From Dyella silvae (lineage in GTDB: Bacteria > Pseudomonadota > Gammaproteobacteria > Xanthomonadales > Rhodanobacteraceae): a DNA stretch of 64,000 bases. Below the pieces are notes generated by a model. That model saw only the letters and a list, made by a program, of their open reading frames with translations, ran no database searches and was not told where the DNA came from. This document shows positions 8,843 to 17,511 of the stretch, one piece after another (the stretch's first letter is position 1; each line of letters starts with the position of its first letter). The position numbers and the translations under genes were made by a program. The stretch spans positions 1 through 64,000 of the forward strand of contig NZ_JAPJBQ010000012.1 in NCBI RefSeq assembly GCF_026421305.1, read 5' to 3'.

Positions 8843-8875
8843 ATTCGAGAGGCAGCCTTTCACTGGTGAGAGGTT

Positions 8876-9781
8876 ATGGACCGACTCGAAGGCATGACCA
8901 TCCTGCTGGCCGCGGTGGACACCGGCAGTCTTTCCGCAGCCAGTCGCCAGTTGCGCATACCGCTGGCCACCGTGAGCCGACGGGTCTCGGAACTGGAAGA
9001 ACACCTCCATATCCGACTGCTGCTGCGTGGCACACGCAAACTGACGCTGACGGATGCCGGGCGCGACTACGTTGCCTCATGCCGGCGAATCATCGAGGAC
9101 ATCCAGGAAGCGGAGCGAACGGCGGCGGGCGAGTATCGCGCACCGCAGGGGGAACTGATGATCAGTGCCCCCCGGGTGATCGGGCCCAACCATGTCGTTC
9201 CCATCCTTGTGGAATTTCTGCAGATGTATCCGGACATCAGCGCGCGCCTTCAGGTGTCCGATCGCGTCTCGAACCTGCTGGAGGAACACATAGACCTCGC
9301 CGTGCGTCTTGGTGCATTGCCTGACAGCGATCTGGTCGCCACGCGAGTCGGACTCTTCAGCCGCGTGGTGTGTGCGAGCCCCGCTTACATCAAGTCACAT
9401 GGCATCCCGAAGAAGCCCGAGGACCTGACATCTCACGATTGCATTACCTACGAGGGATACTCCGCCGCGGACCGATGGGAATTTCGCTCAGGCCAAGCCT
9501 CGCAGATCGTTCAGGTGTCCTCGCGTCTCACCGTCAATTCCTCAGAGGCCGCAGTAGCCGCGGCGATCACCGGCGGGGGCATCGCCCGCATTCTGTCGCA
9601 CCAGGTCGACGCCCTGTTCAACTCAAAGGCACTGGTGCGGTTGCTGGAATCGTTCGAGCCATCGCCGACGCCCGTCAGCCTGGTGTATCCACGTCAGCGC
9701 CAGGTGCCGCTCAAGCTTCGCGCCTTCCTGGACTTCGCTACGCCACGGTTGCGGGAGCGACTCGGCTACAAGAACCCGTAG
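8876..9781 (+). CDS. LysR-family transcriptional regulator (DsdC/PcaQ-like AaeR branch)
   Basis: A 301-residue regulator beginning MDRLEGMTILLAAVDTGSLS, with the HTH segment AASRQLRIPLATVSRRVSEL and an effector domain containing GELMISAPRVIGPNHVVPIL and HIDLAVRLGALPDSDLVA. These are signatures of the large branch of LysR proteins that respond to small aromatic or carbonyl compounds. It faces away from the isochorismatase/aldehyde dehydrogenase operon, its probable target. The start at 8876 is supported by GAGAGG ten bases upstream. Confidence 0.88.
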   Translation: MDRLEGMTILLAAVDTGSLSAASRQLRIPLATVSRRVSELEEHLHIRLLLRGTRKLTLTDAGRDYVASCRRIIEDIQEAERTAAGEYRAPQGELMISAPRVIGPNHVVPILVEFLQMYPDISARLQVSDRVSNLLEEHIDLAVRLGALPDSDLVATRVGLFSRVVCASPAYIKSHGIPKKPEDLTSHDCITYEGYSAADRWEFRSGQASQIVQVSSRLTVNSSEAAVAAAITGGGIARILSHQVDALFNSKALVRLLESFEPSPTPVSLVYPRQRQVPLKLRAFLDFATPRLRERLGYKNP

Positions 9782-9834
9782 AGCCATCAGGCAGATCGCG
9801 CTGACGGGTGGATCTTTTGCTCCCTGTTTGCTTG

Positions 9835-10662
9835 TCAGGTATGCAAAACGCCATCCACTCGCGTCACGCAAGCGCCGCCGATCCAAATCTGTCCATCCAA
9901 TGCTTGCACGTGGATCCGGCACTTTCTGCTGATGGCAGTGCCTTGAGCGATAGTGAACGATGATGGCGCCATGCCTGTGTCGATGAGCCAGCGGGCTATC
10001 CCCGCGTTGAGGCTACCTGTGGCAGGATCCTCGGGCATCGCATCGCCTCCCACGAAGGCGCGCACTTCGTAAGCCGCATCGCCCTGCGATGGCGCGATCA
10101 GGCCGATGGGAAGTCCATGCAACGAAGCCAGGTCCGGCGTCAGTGCAAGAAGGCGTGCGTCGTCATTCAACATAAGCACGAGCCATCCCGCTCCGTTGTC
10201 GACCCATTCGGCGTGATGCACCTCGTTCCTGCGCAGACCAAAGGCGGTAAGAATGCGTTCGATCAACGCCTCGTCAACAGCGCCTGTCTGCACGAGCGGA
10301 GGCGCCTCGAAGGCCAGTTTGTCGTCCCCGACGCGCACTGGCACCAGACCGATAGCGCATTCTTGCGTCACCGTCGCACCGCGGCGCACACCGCCCGCAG
10401 ACAACCAGGCATGACACGTGCCGAGCGTGGGGTGTCCAGCGAATGGCATTTCGCGAAGCGAGGAAAAGAACCGCACGCGATAGTCGGCTCGCGGGTCGCG
10501 CGGCTCCAGAAGGAAGCAGGTTTCGCTAAGGTTGGTCCATCGCGCAAGTGCCGCCATGTCTGCGTCGGAAAAATCATCCGCGCCATGCACCACCGCAACG
10601 GGGTTGCCTCTGAAGGGCTCAGCGGAAAAGACGTCGACTTGGGTGAAGCGCTTTGGCGACAT
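9835..10662 (-). CDS. PhzF-family isomerase/epimerase
   Basis: A 275-residue protein from ATG 10662; the longer frame adds 28 residues rich in Cys and Thr. It has both halves of the diaminopimelate-epimerase-like fold with the family marks: catalytic Glu47 in NLSETCFLL, GHPTLG at 76-81 and DPATGS near residue 230. PhzF proteins outside phenazine clusters are widespread and mostly of unknown substrate; nothing nearby makes phenazine, so a phenazine role is unlikely. It stands alone, convergent with the LysR gene at 8876. Confidence 0.87.
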   Translation of the reverse strand: MSPKRFTQVDVFSAEPFRGNPVAVVHGADDFSDADMAALARWTNLSETCFLLEPRDPRADYRVRFFSSLREMPFAGHPTLGTCHAWLSAGGVRRGATVTQECAIGLVPVRVGDDKLAFEAPPLVQTGAVDEALIERILTAFGLRRNEVHHAEWVDNGAGWLVLMLNDDARLLALTPDLASLHGLPIGLIAPSQGDAAYEVRAFVGGDAMPEDPATGSLNAGIARWLIDTGMAPSSFTIAQGTAISRKCRIHVQALDGQIWIGGACVTRVDGVLHT

Positions 10663-10803
10663 GCAGCATGTGTCCTCGGACAGGATGGATGTCGTGGAAG
10701 CACGACATGTGGGACCGAGGCAGTTAAAGAACTCAGTCACCTCCATCCAATATTAGCGGTGCGATGACGACCTCGATAGCAAGTGGGCACGCGCTAACGG
10801 AAA

Positions 10804-10834
10804 CGGAGGCAGTCAGGTTCACTGACTACCTCCG
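10804..10834. terminator. Hairpin between two minus-strand genes
   Basis: CGGAGG-C-AGTCA (10804-10815) pairs with TGACT-A-CCTCCG (10823-10834). It sits downstream of the exported hydrolase (10910) with only a short T stretch on the minus strand. Probably its terminator. Confidence 0.5.
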
Positions 10835-10909
10835 CTCCCTATGGCTATGGGCCTTCATGTGTGCCGCTATGGCGAAGAACTTACCAATCGCCGCAGCACT
10901 TCAGGAAGA

Positions 10910-11842
10910 TCAGAGCGTCGCGATGAAGTCATGGACTGCCTGCTGAAACTTCACGGGCTGGTCGATCATGACGAAGTGACGCGACGGCGAGATCGACACG
11001 ACTTTTGCATTGGGCGCGCCGGCCAGAAGACTTTCGTAGTAGCCGGCCTTCTCCGCTTCCGTGAATTTCATCGGCGGGTTGCTGAAGTCCGGTGCGTAGT
11101 AAGGCGAGATCTCGACGATGGGCACATTGGCGTTCTTCAGGCCAGGCCGGTAGTCGGCGGCCATGTCCTCGGCCATGTATTCGGCAGTGGCGGCGGCATC
11201 GCTTCGCGCGTTCAACGGCGCATAGCGCTCCGCCTGGCGCGGGTCGATGACGCCGGTGCTCTTCATGTACTCCAGTACCTGACCCTTGAACTGTTCCGGA
11301 GTCGCCGACGCCATCTGGTCACGCGTCTGCGAGGCGATGGCCTTGCGCTCGTCCGCACTCACCTGATCCATGCCGGGAATGATCGGCAGGCCATCGGCTG
11401 CCAACACACCGGCGATGCGCTCCGGATGCTCACTGGCAAAGCGCAATGCCAGCGTGCCGCCCAGGCTGTGGCCGATCAGCACGGGCTTGTCGAGCTTTTG
11501 TTGGTTGATCAGATCCAGCAGCGAAGCATCTGCGCGGTCCAGCAATTGACTGGCATCCTTCGGCGCCGGCATACCGTCGAAGCCTGCCAGCGTGACCGCA
11601 TACACCACGTGGTCTTTCTGCAACTGCGCGATGGTTTTCTCCCAGACCCATGGCCCACCTTCCAGGCCCGGAATCAGAATCACGGGGCGACCATGATCGC
11701 CATGCCGCTCGGCCTTGAGCGTGCCGACATGAATGTCAGTTGCCGGTGTGTCTGCAGCCAGAACGCCTTGGCTGACGGACAGCGCGAGCGACGCGGCGAG
11801 TAGCGGATACATCAATCGGCGAAACAGCGCGGATCCTTGCAT
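10910..11842 (-). CDS. Exported alpha/beta hydrolase (serine esterase type)
   Basis: A 310-residue protein. The start at 11842 has GAGGTAG 10 bases upstream; a signal peptide covers about residues 8-30 (MYPLLAASLALSVSQGVLAAD). Catalytic Ser is in the GHSLGG elbow and His in SRHFVMIDQP near the C-terminus, with VILIPGLEGG forming the oxyanion loop. The cap region is predicted to be helical. Family knowledge allows esterase, lactonase or lipase-like activity in the periplasm; the substrate is not evident. Single gene. Confidence 0.83.
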   Translation of the reverse strand: MQGSALFRRLMYPLLAASLALSVSQGVLAADTPATDIHVGTLKAERHGDHGRPVILIPGLEGGPWVWEKTIAQLQKDHVVYAVTLAGFDGMPAPKDASQLLDRADASLLDLINQQKLDKPVLIGHSLGGTLALRFASEHPERIAGVLAADGLPIIPGMDQVSADERKAIASQTRDQMASATPEQFKGQVLEYMKSTGVIDPRQAERYAPLNARSDAAATAEYMAEDMAADYRPGLKNANVPIVEISPYYAPDFSNPPMKFTEAEKAGYYESLLAGAPNAKVVSISPSRHFVMIDQPVKFQQAVHDFIATL

Positions 11843-11891
11843 GATCGTTTCTACCTCAAGTTGGAAGTGTCGGGCTGGTGTCAGCCATGTC

Positions 11892-12083
11892 TCATGGCTG
11901 AGGTTCTCCTGGGTGCCGCGTGGTGTCGTCCGCGATCAGTGATCCGACGCGCATCGTGGCCAGAAATATGAGCTGTTCGTCGTGGACGGATGCCAGGAAT
12001 GCGAACTGCCAGGCGCCGGCATGATCCCGCGAGATTGGCGCAGCCAGTACGTAGGTACCGTCACCGATGTTGTCTGACAGTTG
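11892..12083 (-). pseudogene. Remnant reading frame without a start codon
   Basis: A 63-codon open stretch on the minus strand between stops, reading DNIGDGTYVLAAPIS and WQFAFLASVHDEQLIF. Composition and third-position GC resemble real coding sequence, but there is no usable start codon or ribosome site. It may be the tail of a decayed gene. I do not recognise the family. The rest of 11843-12323 shows nothing else. Confidence 0.25.
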
Positions 12084-12323
12084 TCACGGCGCCTTGGATA
12101 GTCGGGCAGCCGACTCCCTCGCGCTCAGATGCGCCAAGGTGAGCAAAGGAAAGGCTCCCAGGGGATGGATTCCATCGCCGCCGCCGTACCGTAACTCACG
12201 CTCAAGGTGACGCTGGTCACTGCAAAACGACCTTTCATCCCGTTTGTGGCGATGCCTCGCCACACGCTTGCTAGCGTGCCGCATGCAGCCTCACTGGCAG
12301 TTACCCACCTTAGCGAGCGCATC

Positions 12324-13118
12324 ATGAAGTCATCTCTTCTCATAGCTTTTCTTATGTTTCTTGCAAGAAGCGTCGACGCCGATGGCGCGTCAGGCGACCG
12401 GTATCTGACGCCGCAATTCAGTGCAGGCCAGACCTACAGCAACGTCTTTTCCATCTTGCGATCCGTCAGGGCAGAGGGTTATGACGAACGCGCTTCGCGC
12501 AATGGCGGATCGGCCGACTACACCATCCTTTCAGCAAACGCCGATAGCTGGGGCGCCAGGGCGAGAAGTCGCTACGATGGTCAGGCGAGTGGTGATGACT
12601 CGATAGAGTTTCGGGACAACGGCAGCACCTATTGCATGGCGAATGCCGAAGGCAAGACGACCTGCAATGCGTACCTTGAAGGAAGCGGCCTGGCCTACAA
12701 CACAGCGATCTGGGGTGTTCCGCCAAAGCCGTTGGCGCCAGGGATGAGCTGGACGGTTGACCTGAAGCAGGCGTGGGAGCTCGGTGGCTCCAATGGCACC
12801 GAGAAGGTCACCGTCATCAGCATGGATCCGGCGACCGATACGGCGGTCCTGTTGCGAGAGGGGACGTCACAAGGGTTTTTCGCGGAGAGCGACCCTCATA
12901 CCCTTCAGCTCAGCCATGACGGTCATACGGAAATGCTCGAGGTCAAACCGGGCACGGCGCATTGGAAGGGCTATACCACCTTTGTGAAAGGCGTGGTGTT
13001 CAGCGATGAACTTGTCGTGACGCGTGACGATGTACTGATCAGCAAGAGCGGCAGCACGGTCAATGCGACTGAGCGGCGAGTGATGCTGCTTAATGTCGCG
13101 CCGTTTCCTACGCTTTAG
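12324..13118 (+). CDS. Exported protein of unknown function
   Basis: A 264-residue protein if started at ATG 12324, where a short signal peptide (MKSSLLIAFLMFLARSVDA) begins; the longer frame adds 39 residues without export character. The mature part is a mixed, mainly beta-type sequence with two cysteines close together (STYCMANAEGKTTCNAYLEG) that could form a disulfide in the periplasm. I recognise no domain. It is a single gene, convergent with the histidine phosphatase at 13191. Confidence 0.7.
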   Translation: MKSSLLIAFLMFLARSVDADGASGDRYLTPQFSAGQTYSNVFSILRSVRAEGYDERASRNGGSADYTILSANADSWGARARSRYDGQASGDDSIEFRDNGSTYCMANAEGKTTCNAYLEGSGLAYNTAIWGVPPKPLAPGMSWTVDLKQAWELGGSNGTEKVTVISMDPATDTAVLLREGTSQGFFAESDPHTLQLSHDGHTEMLEVKPGTAHWKGYTTFVKGVVFSDELVVTRDDVLISKSGSTVNATERRVMLLNVAPFPTL

Positions 13119-13141
13119 TCGCCGCCATGGAAAAAGGAAAA

Positions 13142-13167
13142 GTGCCTTTTCTATCGTGGAAAGGCAC
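13142..13167 (-). terminator. Rho-independent terminator of the histidine phosphatase gene
   Basis: GTGCCTTT and AAAGGCAC pair across a 10-nt loop. On the minus strand the stem is followed by TTTTCC and TTTTTCC, and the stem begins 24 bp after the phosphatase stop codon. It also separates the convergent gene ending at 13118. Confidence 0.8.
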
Positions 13168-13190
13168 CTGATCCATTTTCACAAAACGTC

Positions 13191-13784
13191 TTAGTGCTGA
13201 AGATTCCATCTGACAATGGCACGCACTTCGCGCTCGAAGCCAAGCACGCTGATGGCTGCCGTATCGAGCGCAAGATGCGCGCCCAGTGATGGCGCGCCAG
13301 TCGCCCATACGGCAGCGAGTGCGCGCAAAAAGTGCGCATGCGAGAAGAGCGCGATGTTGTTCACCTTGCGGCTCAGCAAGCGGTCGATAAGCGCCTGCGC
13401 GCGTGCGCCGACTTGCGCGGCATTCTCGCCACCGGGAATAGGCGACGTCCAAACGGACCAGTCGGGCGCCTCCGCGCGGATATCCGCCGTCTTGCGCCCC
13501 TCATAGATGCCGTAATTCCACTCGTGCAGCTCGGGCTCGATCTCGGCCTGATCGCCAAGGCCGGCAAGCCGGCAGGTGTCGATGGCGCGTTGCATCGGGC
13601 TGGTCAGCACGATGTCAAACGTTTGCGTCGCGAGCAGCGGTGCCAGCGTTGCCGCTTGCATGCGGCCTTGCTCGGTCAGCGCGATGTCAGTCGTTCCGGT
13701 GTGCTGGCCAGACTTGCTCCATTCGGTTTCGCCGTGGCGAATCAGCCAGATCTGCGGGCAGGGGTTTGACGTCACGTGGCTCAT
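13191..13784 (-). CDS. Histidine phosphatase family protein (phosphoglycerate mutase-like)
   Basis: A 197-residue cytoplasmic protein. The RHG motif (Arg16-His17-Gly18 in LIRHGETEW) supplies the phospho-accepting histidine; Arg66 (SPMQRA), Glu88 (LHEWNYG) and His149 (LFSHAHF) complete the pocket. Length and motif order match the small GpmB/CobC-like phosphatases rather than glycolytic mutase. The substrate is not evident. It lies 63 bp from the exported protein at 13848, in the same direction and downstream of it, so they may share a transcript. Confidence 0.87.
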   Translation of the reverse strand: MSHVTSNPCPQIWLIRHGETEWSKSGQHTGTTDIALTEQGRMQAATLAPLLATQTFDIVLTSPMQRAIDTCRLAGLGDQAEIEPELHEWNYGIYEGRKTADIRAEAPDWSVWTSPIPGGENAAQVGARAQALIDRLLSRKVNNIALFSHAHFLRALAAVWATGAPSLGAHLALDTAAISVLGFEREVRAIVRWNLQH

Positions 13785-13847
13785 GGCGGTCCGGTAAATG
13801 GGTGAGGGGCGGTGCGGTGCGCTTGCGTGTTTTCGCGTGTGGACAGG

Positions 13848-14636
13848 TCAAAAGCGTTTCAGCGTTTGAGCCTGCACGTCCTTGCGGGGTGCGCTGAGCG
13901 TGGCATACATCGGCATCGACCAGGTGGCACTTTGCCCTTTGCCGCACGAGCCGTAGCCACATTCGTTCCAGATGTAGACGCTGGCGATGTGGTCTGCAGC
14001 ATCGTACAGCGTGGACACCTGCGCCGGCCCATGACCGTCCGCGGGCTTCAATGTGAATGTCCATTCCCACATGGTGCGTGTGTTGGGCACGGCAACCACC
14101 GGGCCCGAGCCGATAAACACATAGGGTCCGGCGGGGAGGGTGACGAGCTTTCCCCGCTCAATCGTGAGCACGTACTCAGTGCCCACCTTCCAAACATACG
14201 GTGCACTACGCTGTGAGTCTGGCCCGTTCTGCATGAGCTGAAGATCCGACGCCGGATTCTCCTCGCGATAGTCGGCAGAGCCGCCTCCGCGAGCGACCAG
14301 GCCACCCCAATTCATCTGATACTTGCCGTCCACCAGCTGCGGCCCGCCGTGTGCCCAGGTTTTGTTGGAGAAGTTGACCTGGATCGCGAAGAAGTTGAGC
14401 CCGTGGTCGACGGCATCGGTGACACGCACGTGCGATGACACCTTGATGATGTCATTGGGCAGGTGAGGAAACGACGCATGCGAGTGAGGGTCGCCGGCTT
14501 CCGGGCCAATCACGAACGCCGATGGTGACGACACCCCAGTCGCTGGTGCAGCCGCCGAGGCGCAACCGGCCGTCTGTAGCGCTTCACCCAAAGCCAAAAC
14601 GGCCAGCAGAAACGCGCGTGTCACGGAATGTTTCAT
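13848..14636 (-). CDS. Exported protein of unknown function
   Basis: A 262-residue protein from ATG 14636, where a signal peptide starts (KHSVTRAFLLAVLALGEALQTAGCAS). The cysteine after TAG could be lipidated but the lipobox is weak. The mature part is rich in Trp, Tyr and Gly (NFFAIQVNFSNKTWAHGGP, YIWNECGYGSCGKGQSATW), typical of beta-sandwich carbohydrate-binding or extracellular structural domains. I cannot name the family. The upstream alternative start at 14705 precedes no export signal. Confidence 0.7.
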   Translation of the reverse strand: MKHSVTRAFLLAVLALGEALQTAGCASAAAPATGVSSPSAFVIGPEAGDPHSHASFPHLPNDIIKVSSHVRVTDAVDHGLNFFAIQVNFSNKTWAHGGPQLVDGKYQMNWGGLVARGGGSADYREENPASDLQLMQNGPDSQRSAPYVWKVGTEYVLTIERGKLVTLPAGPYVFIGSGPVVAVPNTRTMWEWTFTLKPADGHGPAQVSTLYDAADHIASVYIWNECGYGSCGKGQSATWSMPMYATLSAPRKDVQAQTLKRF

Positions 14637-14882
14637 TTTCGATGCTTGAGGTCGTGGCCCTGCTGACAGCGGTCGGCGCCGTTCAGAGGACCTTGTAAAC
14701 GGCACGCGACATGTTTCGTGTCGCAGAGGAATTAGGTAATTCTACCTAAGCAACGATACATAAGACGTGTGCGCTGACTAACGACCGGACTATGCGCTAT
14801 CTTGATGCGTCGGCGCGGGAACGTGTTGTCTCGAGAGTTGTGCTGCCACGCGCCCTGTCGTGATGCCGGGAGGAACGTAGCC

Positions 14883-15344
14883 GTGAGCAGCGATGCGCTT
14901 TTGCCGATCTCCGCTGAAGCACCGTCGAGCAAGCAACGCTTGTTCGCTCGTTACTTCATGGGAATCCTGATGGATCTGGTCGTGTTGAATCTTTTTGCGG
15001 AGTACTGGAGCAAAAAGGTATACATCGACACGTTCACCACCTCACTCCTTGCTGCCATCGTCCTTCAAATATTGCTCCGGGCGACGATCGCGGTTGAACA
15101 CAAGGTGGGTTCCTACTTCAAAGGGAAAGGCGGCGGATTCAATAAATTCTTGCGAATTTTCTTCGCATGGCTCGTACTGTTCGGTTCCAAGTTTGTCATC
15201 CTGGAAGTGATCGCACGACTCTTTGGCGAAGACGTCCGGTTCTACGGCATCTATCACGGCATCGTTCCGCTCATCATCGTGATCGTGGTGATGCTGCTTG
15301 CGGAAGAGGGCATCGTGCGGATTTACCGGCGGCTCAGCGATTGA
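14883..15344 (+). CDS. Conserved four-helix membrane protein of unknown function
   Basis: A 153-residue protein. I choose GTG 14883, preceded by GGGAGG at 14868-14873; the in-frame ATG at 14802 has no good ribosome site and codes for unlikely residues. Four hydrophobic segments (about YFMGILMDLVVLNLF, TTSLLAAIVLQILL, FLRIFFAWLVLFGSKFVILE and IVPLIIVIVVMLLAEE) alternate with charged loops. The layout recalls small inner-membrane proteins of wide distribution, but I recognise no function. A hairpin at 15355-15381 may end the transcript. Confidence 0.72.
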   Translation: MSSDALLPISAEAPSSKQRLFARYFMGILMDLVVLNLFAEYWSKKVYIDTFTTSLLAAIVLQILLRATIAVEHKVGSYFKGKGGGFNKFLRIFFAWLVLFGSKFVILEVIARLFGEDVRFYGIYHGIVPLIIVIVVMLLAEEGIVRIYRRLSD

Positions 15345-15354
15345 GTTGCCCATG

Positions 15355-15381
15355 GGACGGAGGCCAGGCGCCTCCGGTCCC
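15355..15381. terminator. GC-rich hairpin after the membrane protein
   Basis: GGGAC-GGAGG pairs with CCTCC-GGTCCC (one bulged base) across CCAGGCG-type loop bases. It lies 11 bp after the stop codon; there is no T tract, so termination is likely but not certain. Confidence 0.45.
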
Positions 15382-15383
15382 TA

Positions 15384-15670
15384 GGGATGTTCTGATTAAT
15401 TCCACGTGCCCGTCACCTCACGGTATGCGCGCAACGCACAGCGCCGTCGGCGAAGGCAGGCTGGCTGCCTGTCGAGACGGCGGGGCGAAGCGTTGCGCGC
15501 ATACCGTGCGGCCCCAACGTATTGAATTTAAATGCTGGGGTGACGTCCAGAAGGCCCGCTGACAGTGTCGCGCGGCTTGAACAGACGGCCAGTCTGCCCT
15601 GCGCCACGCGACACTGCCGGCGGGCCTTCTGGACGTCATGCCGGGTACGTGGAATTAATCAGAGCATCCC
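15384..15670. mobile_element. MITE-like non-autonomous element with TA target duplication
   Basis: A 287-bp non-coding element bounded by 29-bp terminal inverted repeats (15384-15412 and 15642-15670; 27 of 29 bases match, starting GGGATG). TA lies on both outer sides (15382-15383 and 15671-15672), the target duplication expected of IS630/Tc1-type transposition. Inside lie two independent perfect inverted repeats: 18 bp at 15420-15437 / 15490-15507, and 19 bp at 15541-15559 / 15620-15638, the second with a further 10-bp pair (15563-15572 / 15607-15616). It carries no transposase, so it would need one in trans. A related right end is at 114-127. Confidence 0.8.
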
Positions 15671-15685
15671 TAAGTCAGAGTGGGT

Positions 15686-17041
15686 CTACGGTATCCAGGA
15701 GGCGCGCTGGTAACTGTCGCGCACGCTATCGGTAAGGTCTTTGAGCGCGCCGGTGTCCCACCATTGGCCATGCGCCATCACACCGACCGGTGTGCGAAGC
15801 GTGGAAAGCGTTTCGAGCGGATTCGCTGCCGAGAGAATCAGGTCGGCGCGATAGCCGGGAGCGATGATGCCGAAGGGATCGCCTCCTTTCGTCCGCGCAA
15901 TGAACGTTCCCGGATTTCGGGTGGCAGCGGAAAGTGCCTGAAAGCGCGTCAGCCCGGATACCACCAGTTCGTCGAGATCGTCGTGCAACGAAAAGCCCGG
16001 AAGCATGCCCGGGATGGCCGGGGCATCGGTACCTGTCACCAGTTCGACGTGGGCGTCCGCCATGGCCTTGACGAGCGATCGCAGGAACGTGAGCTTCGCG
16101 TCCAGTTTCGCGGTCTTGCTGACGTAGTCGTTGCGTTGCCAGGCGAGGCGATCGTTGGGTGACAGATAGGCGCTCTCGGGTCTGGCGAGGAAAGCGGCCA
16201 CCACATCAGGGCGCTGCATCTGGTGGTCGATCGCTGCATACGTGGCCAGGTCGGTCGTGACGGTCGCGTTGTACTTTTTGGCCAGCGCTACGGCGTCAGG
16301 TATGCGTTTGGTGTCGGGCGGCACATCCGATTCCTGCGCGCCGGCGGGCGTAAAGAACGTATAGAAGAACTCTTCGGAATGCGCGACCAGGACTTGACCG
16401 GCGGCGAGCTGGTTTTCAAGGCGAACCGCGGTTACGCCGTGGCCGACCAGCGGCATACCGAGGCGGTGCCCCTCATCCGCGAGCGCGGCGAAGACCTCCG
16501 GCGACAAGCCGACGTAGACCTTGATGAAGTCGTATCCGTTGGTCTTGGCCAACCCGACGATGGCGCGCGCCTCAGCGGGGGTTTTGATGACGAAACCGTT
16601 GTAGTCCGTCGAGCCATCGACCAGAAAGCTCGTATAGACATGGGGGCCAGGACGGGCACCCGTATTCGCCGCGGGCACCAAGCTGTCGACAAAGCCGGAA
16701 TGGGCGCCACCCATCTGCAACACGGTCGTGACGCCGTTCGCGACGTAAACGGCCAGATCATTGCGTGTTTCCGAATGGGTGTGCATGTCGGCCAGGCCTG
16801 GCGACAGATACGCCGTTTGGTGGCCATCGATCGTCCGCGCGTTGGCGGGCACGGCAAGGTGCGGCCCCATCGCCACGATTTTGCCGCCCTCCACAATCAC
16901 GGTTTGATCGTTCAGCACGCGCTCGCGATCCATCGGTACGACATTCACGTGCACGAATGCGGTTGTGGTGGGCGCGGATGCCTGAGCGGCGGCTGGCCAC
17001 AGATTGACGCAGACCAGCAGGCCTAACACTAGAAGACGCAC
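15686..17041 (-). CDS. Exported metal-dependent amidohydrolase
   Basis: A 451-residue protein with a signal peptide (MRLLVLGLLVCVNLWPAAAQAS). The amidohydrolase-superfamily metal ligands are visible: His87 and His89 in ADMHTHS, the bridging Lys in FIKVYVG, His residues in LVGHGV and LVAHSEE, and Asp in TGTDAP. The C-terminal return to a small beta-sandwich (GYRADLILSAANPLETL) completes the composite domain. Such proteins hydrolyse dipeptides (Xaa-Pro types) or cyclic amides in the periplasm. The gene is single; its 3' end abuts the MITE at 15384-15670. Confidence 0.85.
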   Translation of the reverse strand: MRLLVLGLLVCVNLWPAAAQASAPTTTAFVHVNVVPMDRERVLNDQTVIVEGGKIVAMGPHLAVPANARTIDGHQTAYLSPGLADMHTHSETRNDLAVYVANGVTTVLQMGGAHSGFVDSLVPAANTGARPGPHVYTSFLVDGSTDYNGFVIKTPAEARAIVGLAKTNGYDFIKVYVGLSPEVFAALADEGHRLGMPLVGHGVTAVRLENQLAAGQVLVAHSEEFFYTFFTPAGAQESDVPPDTKRIPDAVALAKKYNATVTTDLATYAAIDHQMQRPDVVAAFLARPESAYLSPNDRLAWQRNDYVSKTAKLDAKLTFLRSLVKAMADAHVELVTGTDAPAIPGMLPGFSLHDDLDELVVSGLTRFQALSAATRNPGTFIARTKGGDPFGIIAPGYRADLILSAANPLETLSTLRTPVGVMAHGQWWDTGALKDLTDSVRDSYQRASWIP

Positions 17042-17337
17042 GTTGTTTCTCCGATGCGTTGTGAAAGAAGTCGACGATGGGCTGACGCCACATCATCCGC
17101 GTGCAACGCGCCACCAGCACGCTTGCACAACATGGAACCGACCAAACGAGTGTTTGTAGAGCGTCTGCCGTAGAAGGCGCGTACTGCATCCGCCATGAAA
17201 CCCTTTTTCTCGCACGAACGGTATCGGATGCATCGCCATTTTTAGCGGGAATAAGTGATGCCTTCACTGGGCCATGAGTCATGGCAACCCTTTCATGGGC
17301 CGGTGCATCAGATGCCCTGGGAGTTGGGTATATCGAT
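17042..17337. other. Divergent intergenic region
   Basis: Between the amidohydrolase start and the operator cluster at 17338. It must hold the amidohydrolase promoter on the minus strand. I see no gene or repeat. Confidence 0.4.
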
Positions 17338-17383
17338 TGTCCGCAAGACCGAAGTCCGTTTGTCCGGACACCGTCCGCGGACA
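17338..17383 (+). promoter_or_regulatory. Candidate enhancer-binding-protein sites
   Basis: Four GTCCG half-motifs lie here (17339, 17354, 17362, 17373); two form perfect palindromes, TGTCCGGACA (17361-17370) and GTCCGCGGAC (17373-17382), and TGTCCGCAAGACC (17338-17350) is an imperfect one. They are 70-110 bp upstream of the sigma-54 promoter, the usual place for activator sites of NtrC-type proteins. The activator is not encoded in the window. Confidence 0.5.
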
Positions 17384-17449
17384 GTGCACGCGAAAAGGCG
17401 TCTCTTGCTGAAATGGCTTAGTGGCGCGGTTTTCCAAGCATATTCGCGG

Positions 17450-17466
17450 TTGGCACGGCGATTGCT
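17450..17466 (+). promoter_or_regulatory. Sigma-54 (RpoN) promoter
   Basis: TTGGCACGGCGATTGCT matches the -24/-12 consensus TGGCAC-N5-TTGCW exactly, with the GG and GC pairs 12 bases apart. It lies 46 bp upstream of the small gene at 17512, in the right orientation. Confidence 0.8.
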
Positions 17467-17511
17467 CTATCTCCAGTGAAAGCAGAACCCACCCACTTAA
17501 GGAGAGCCATC

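Noticed and set aside
10764-10946. 60-codon plus-strand frame
   Set aside because: Contains the hairpin at 10804-10834 and lacks a ribosome site and family character.
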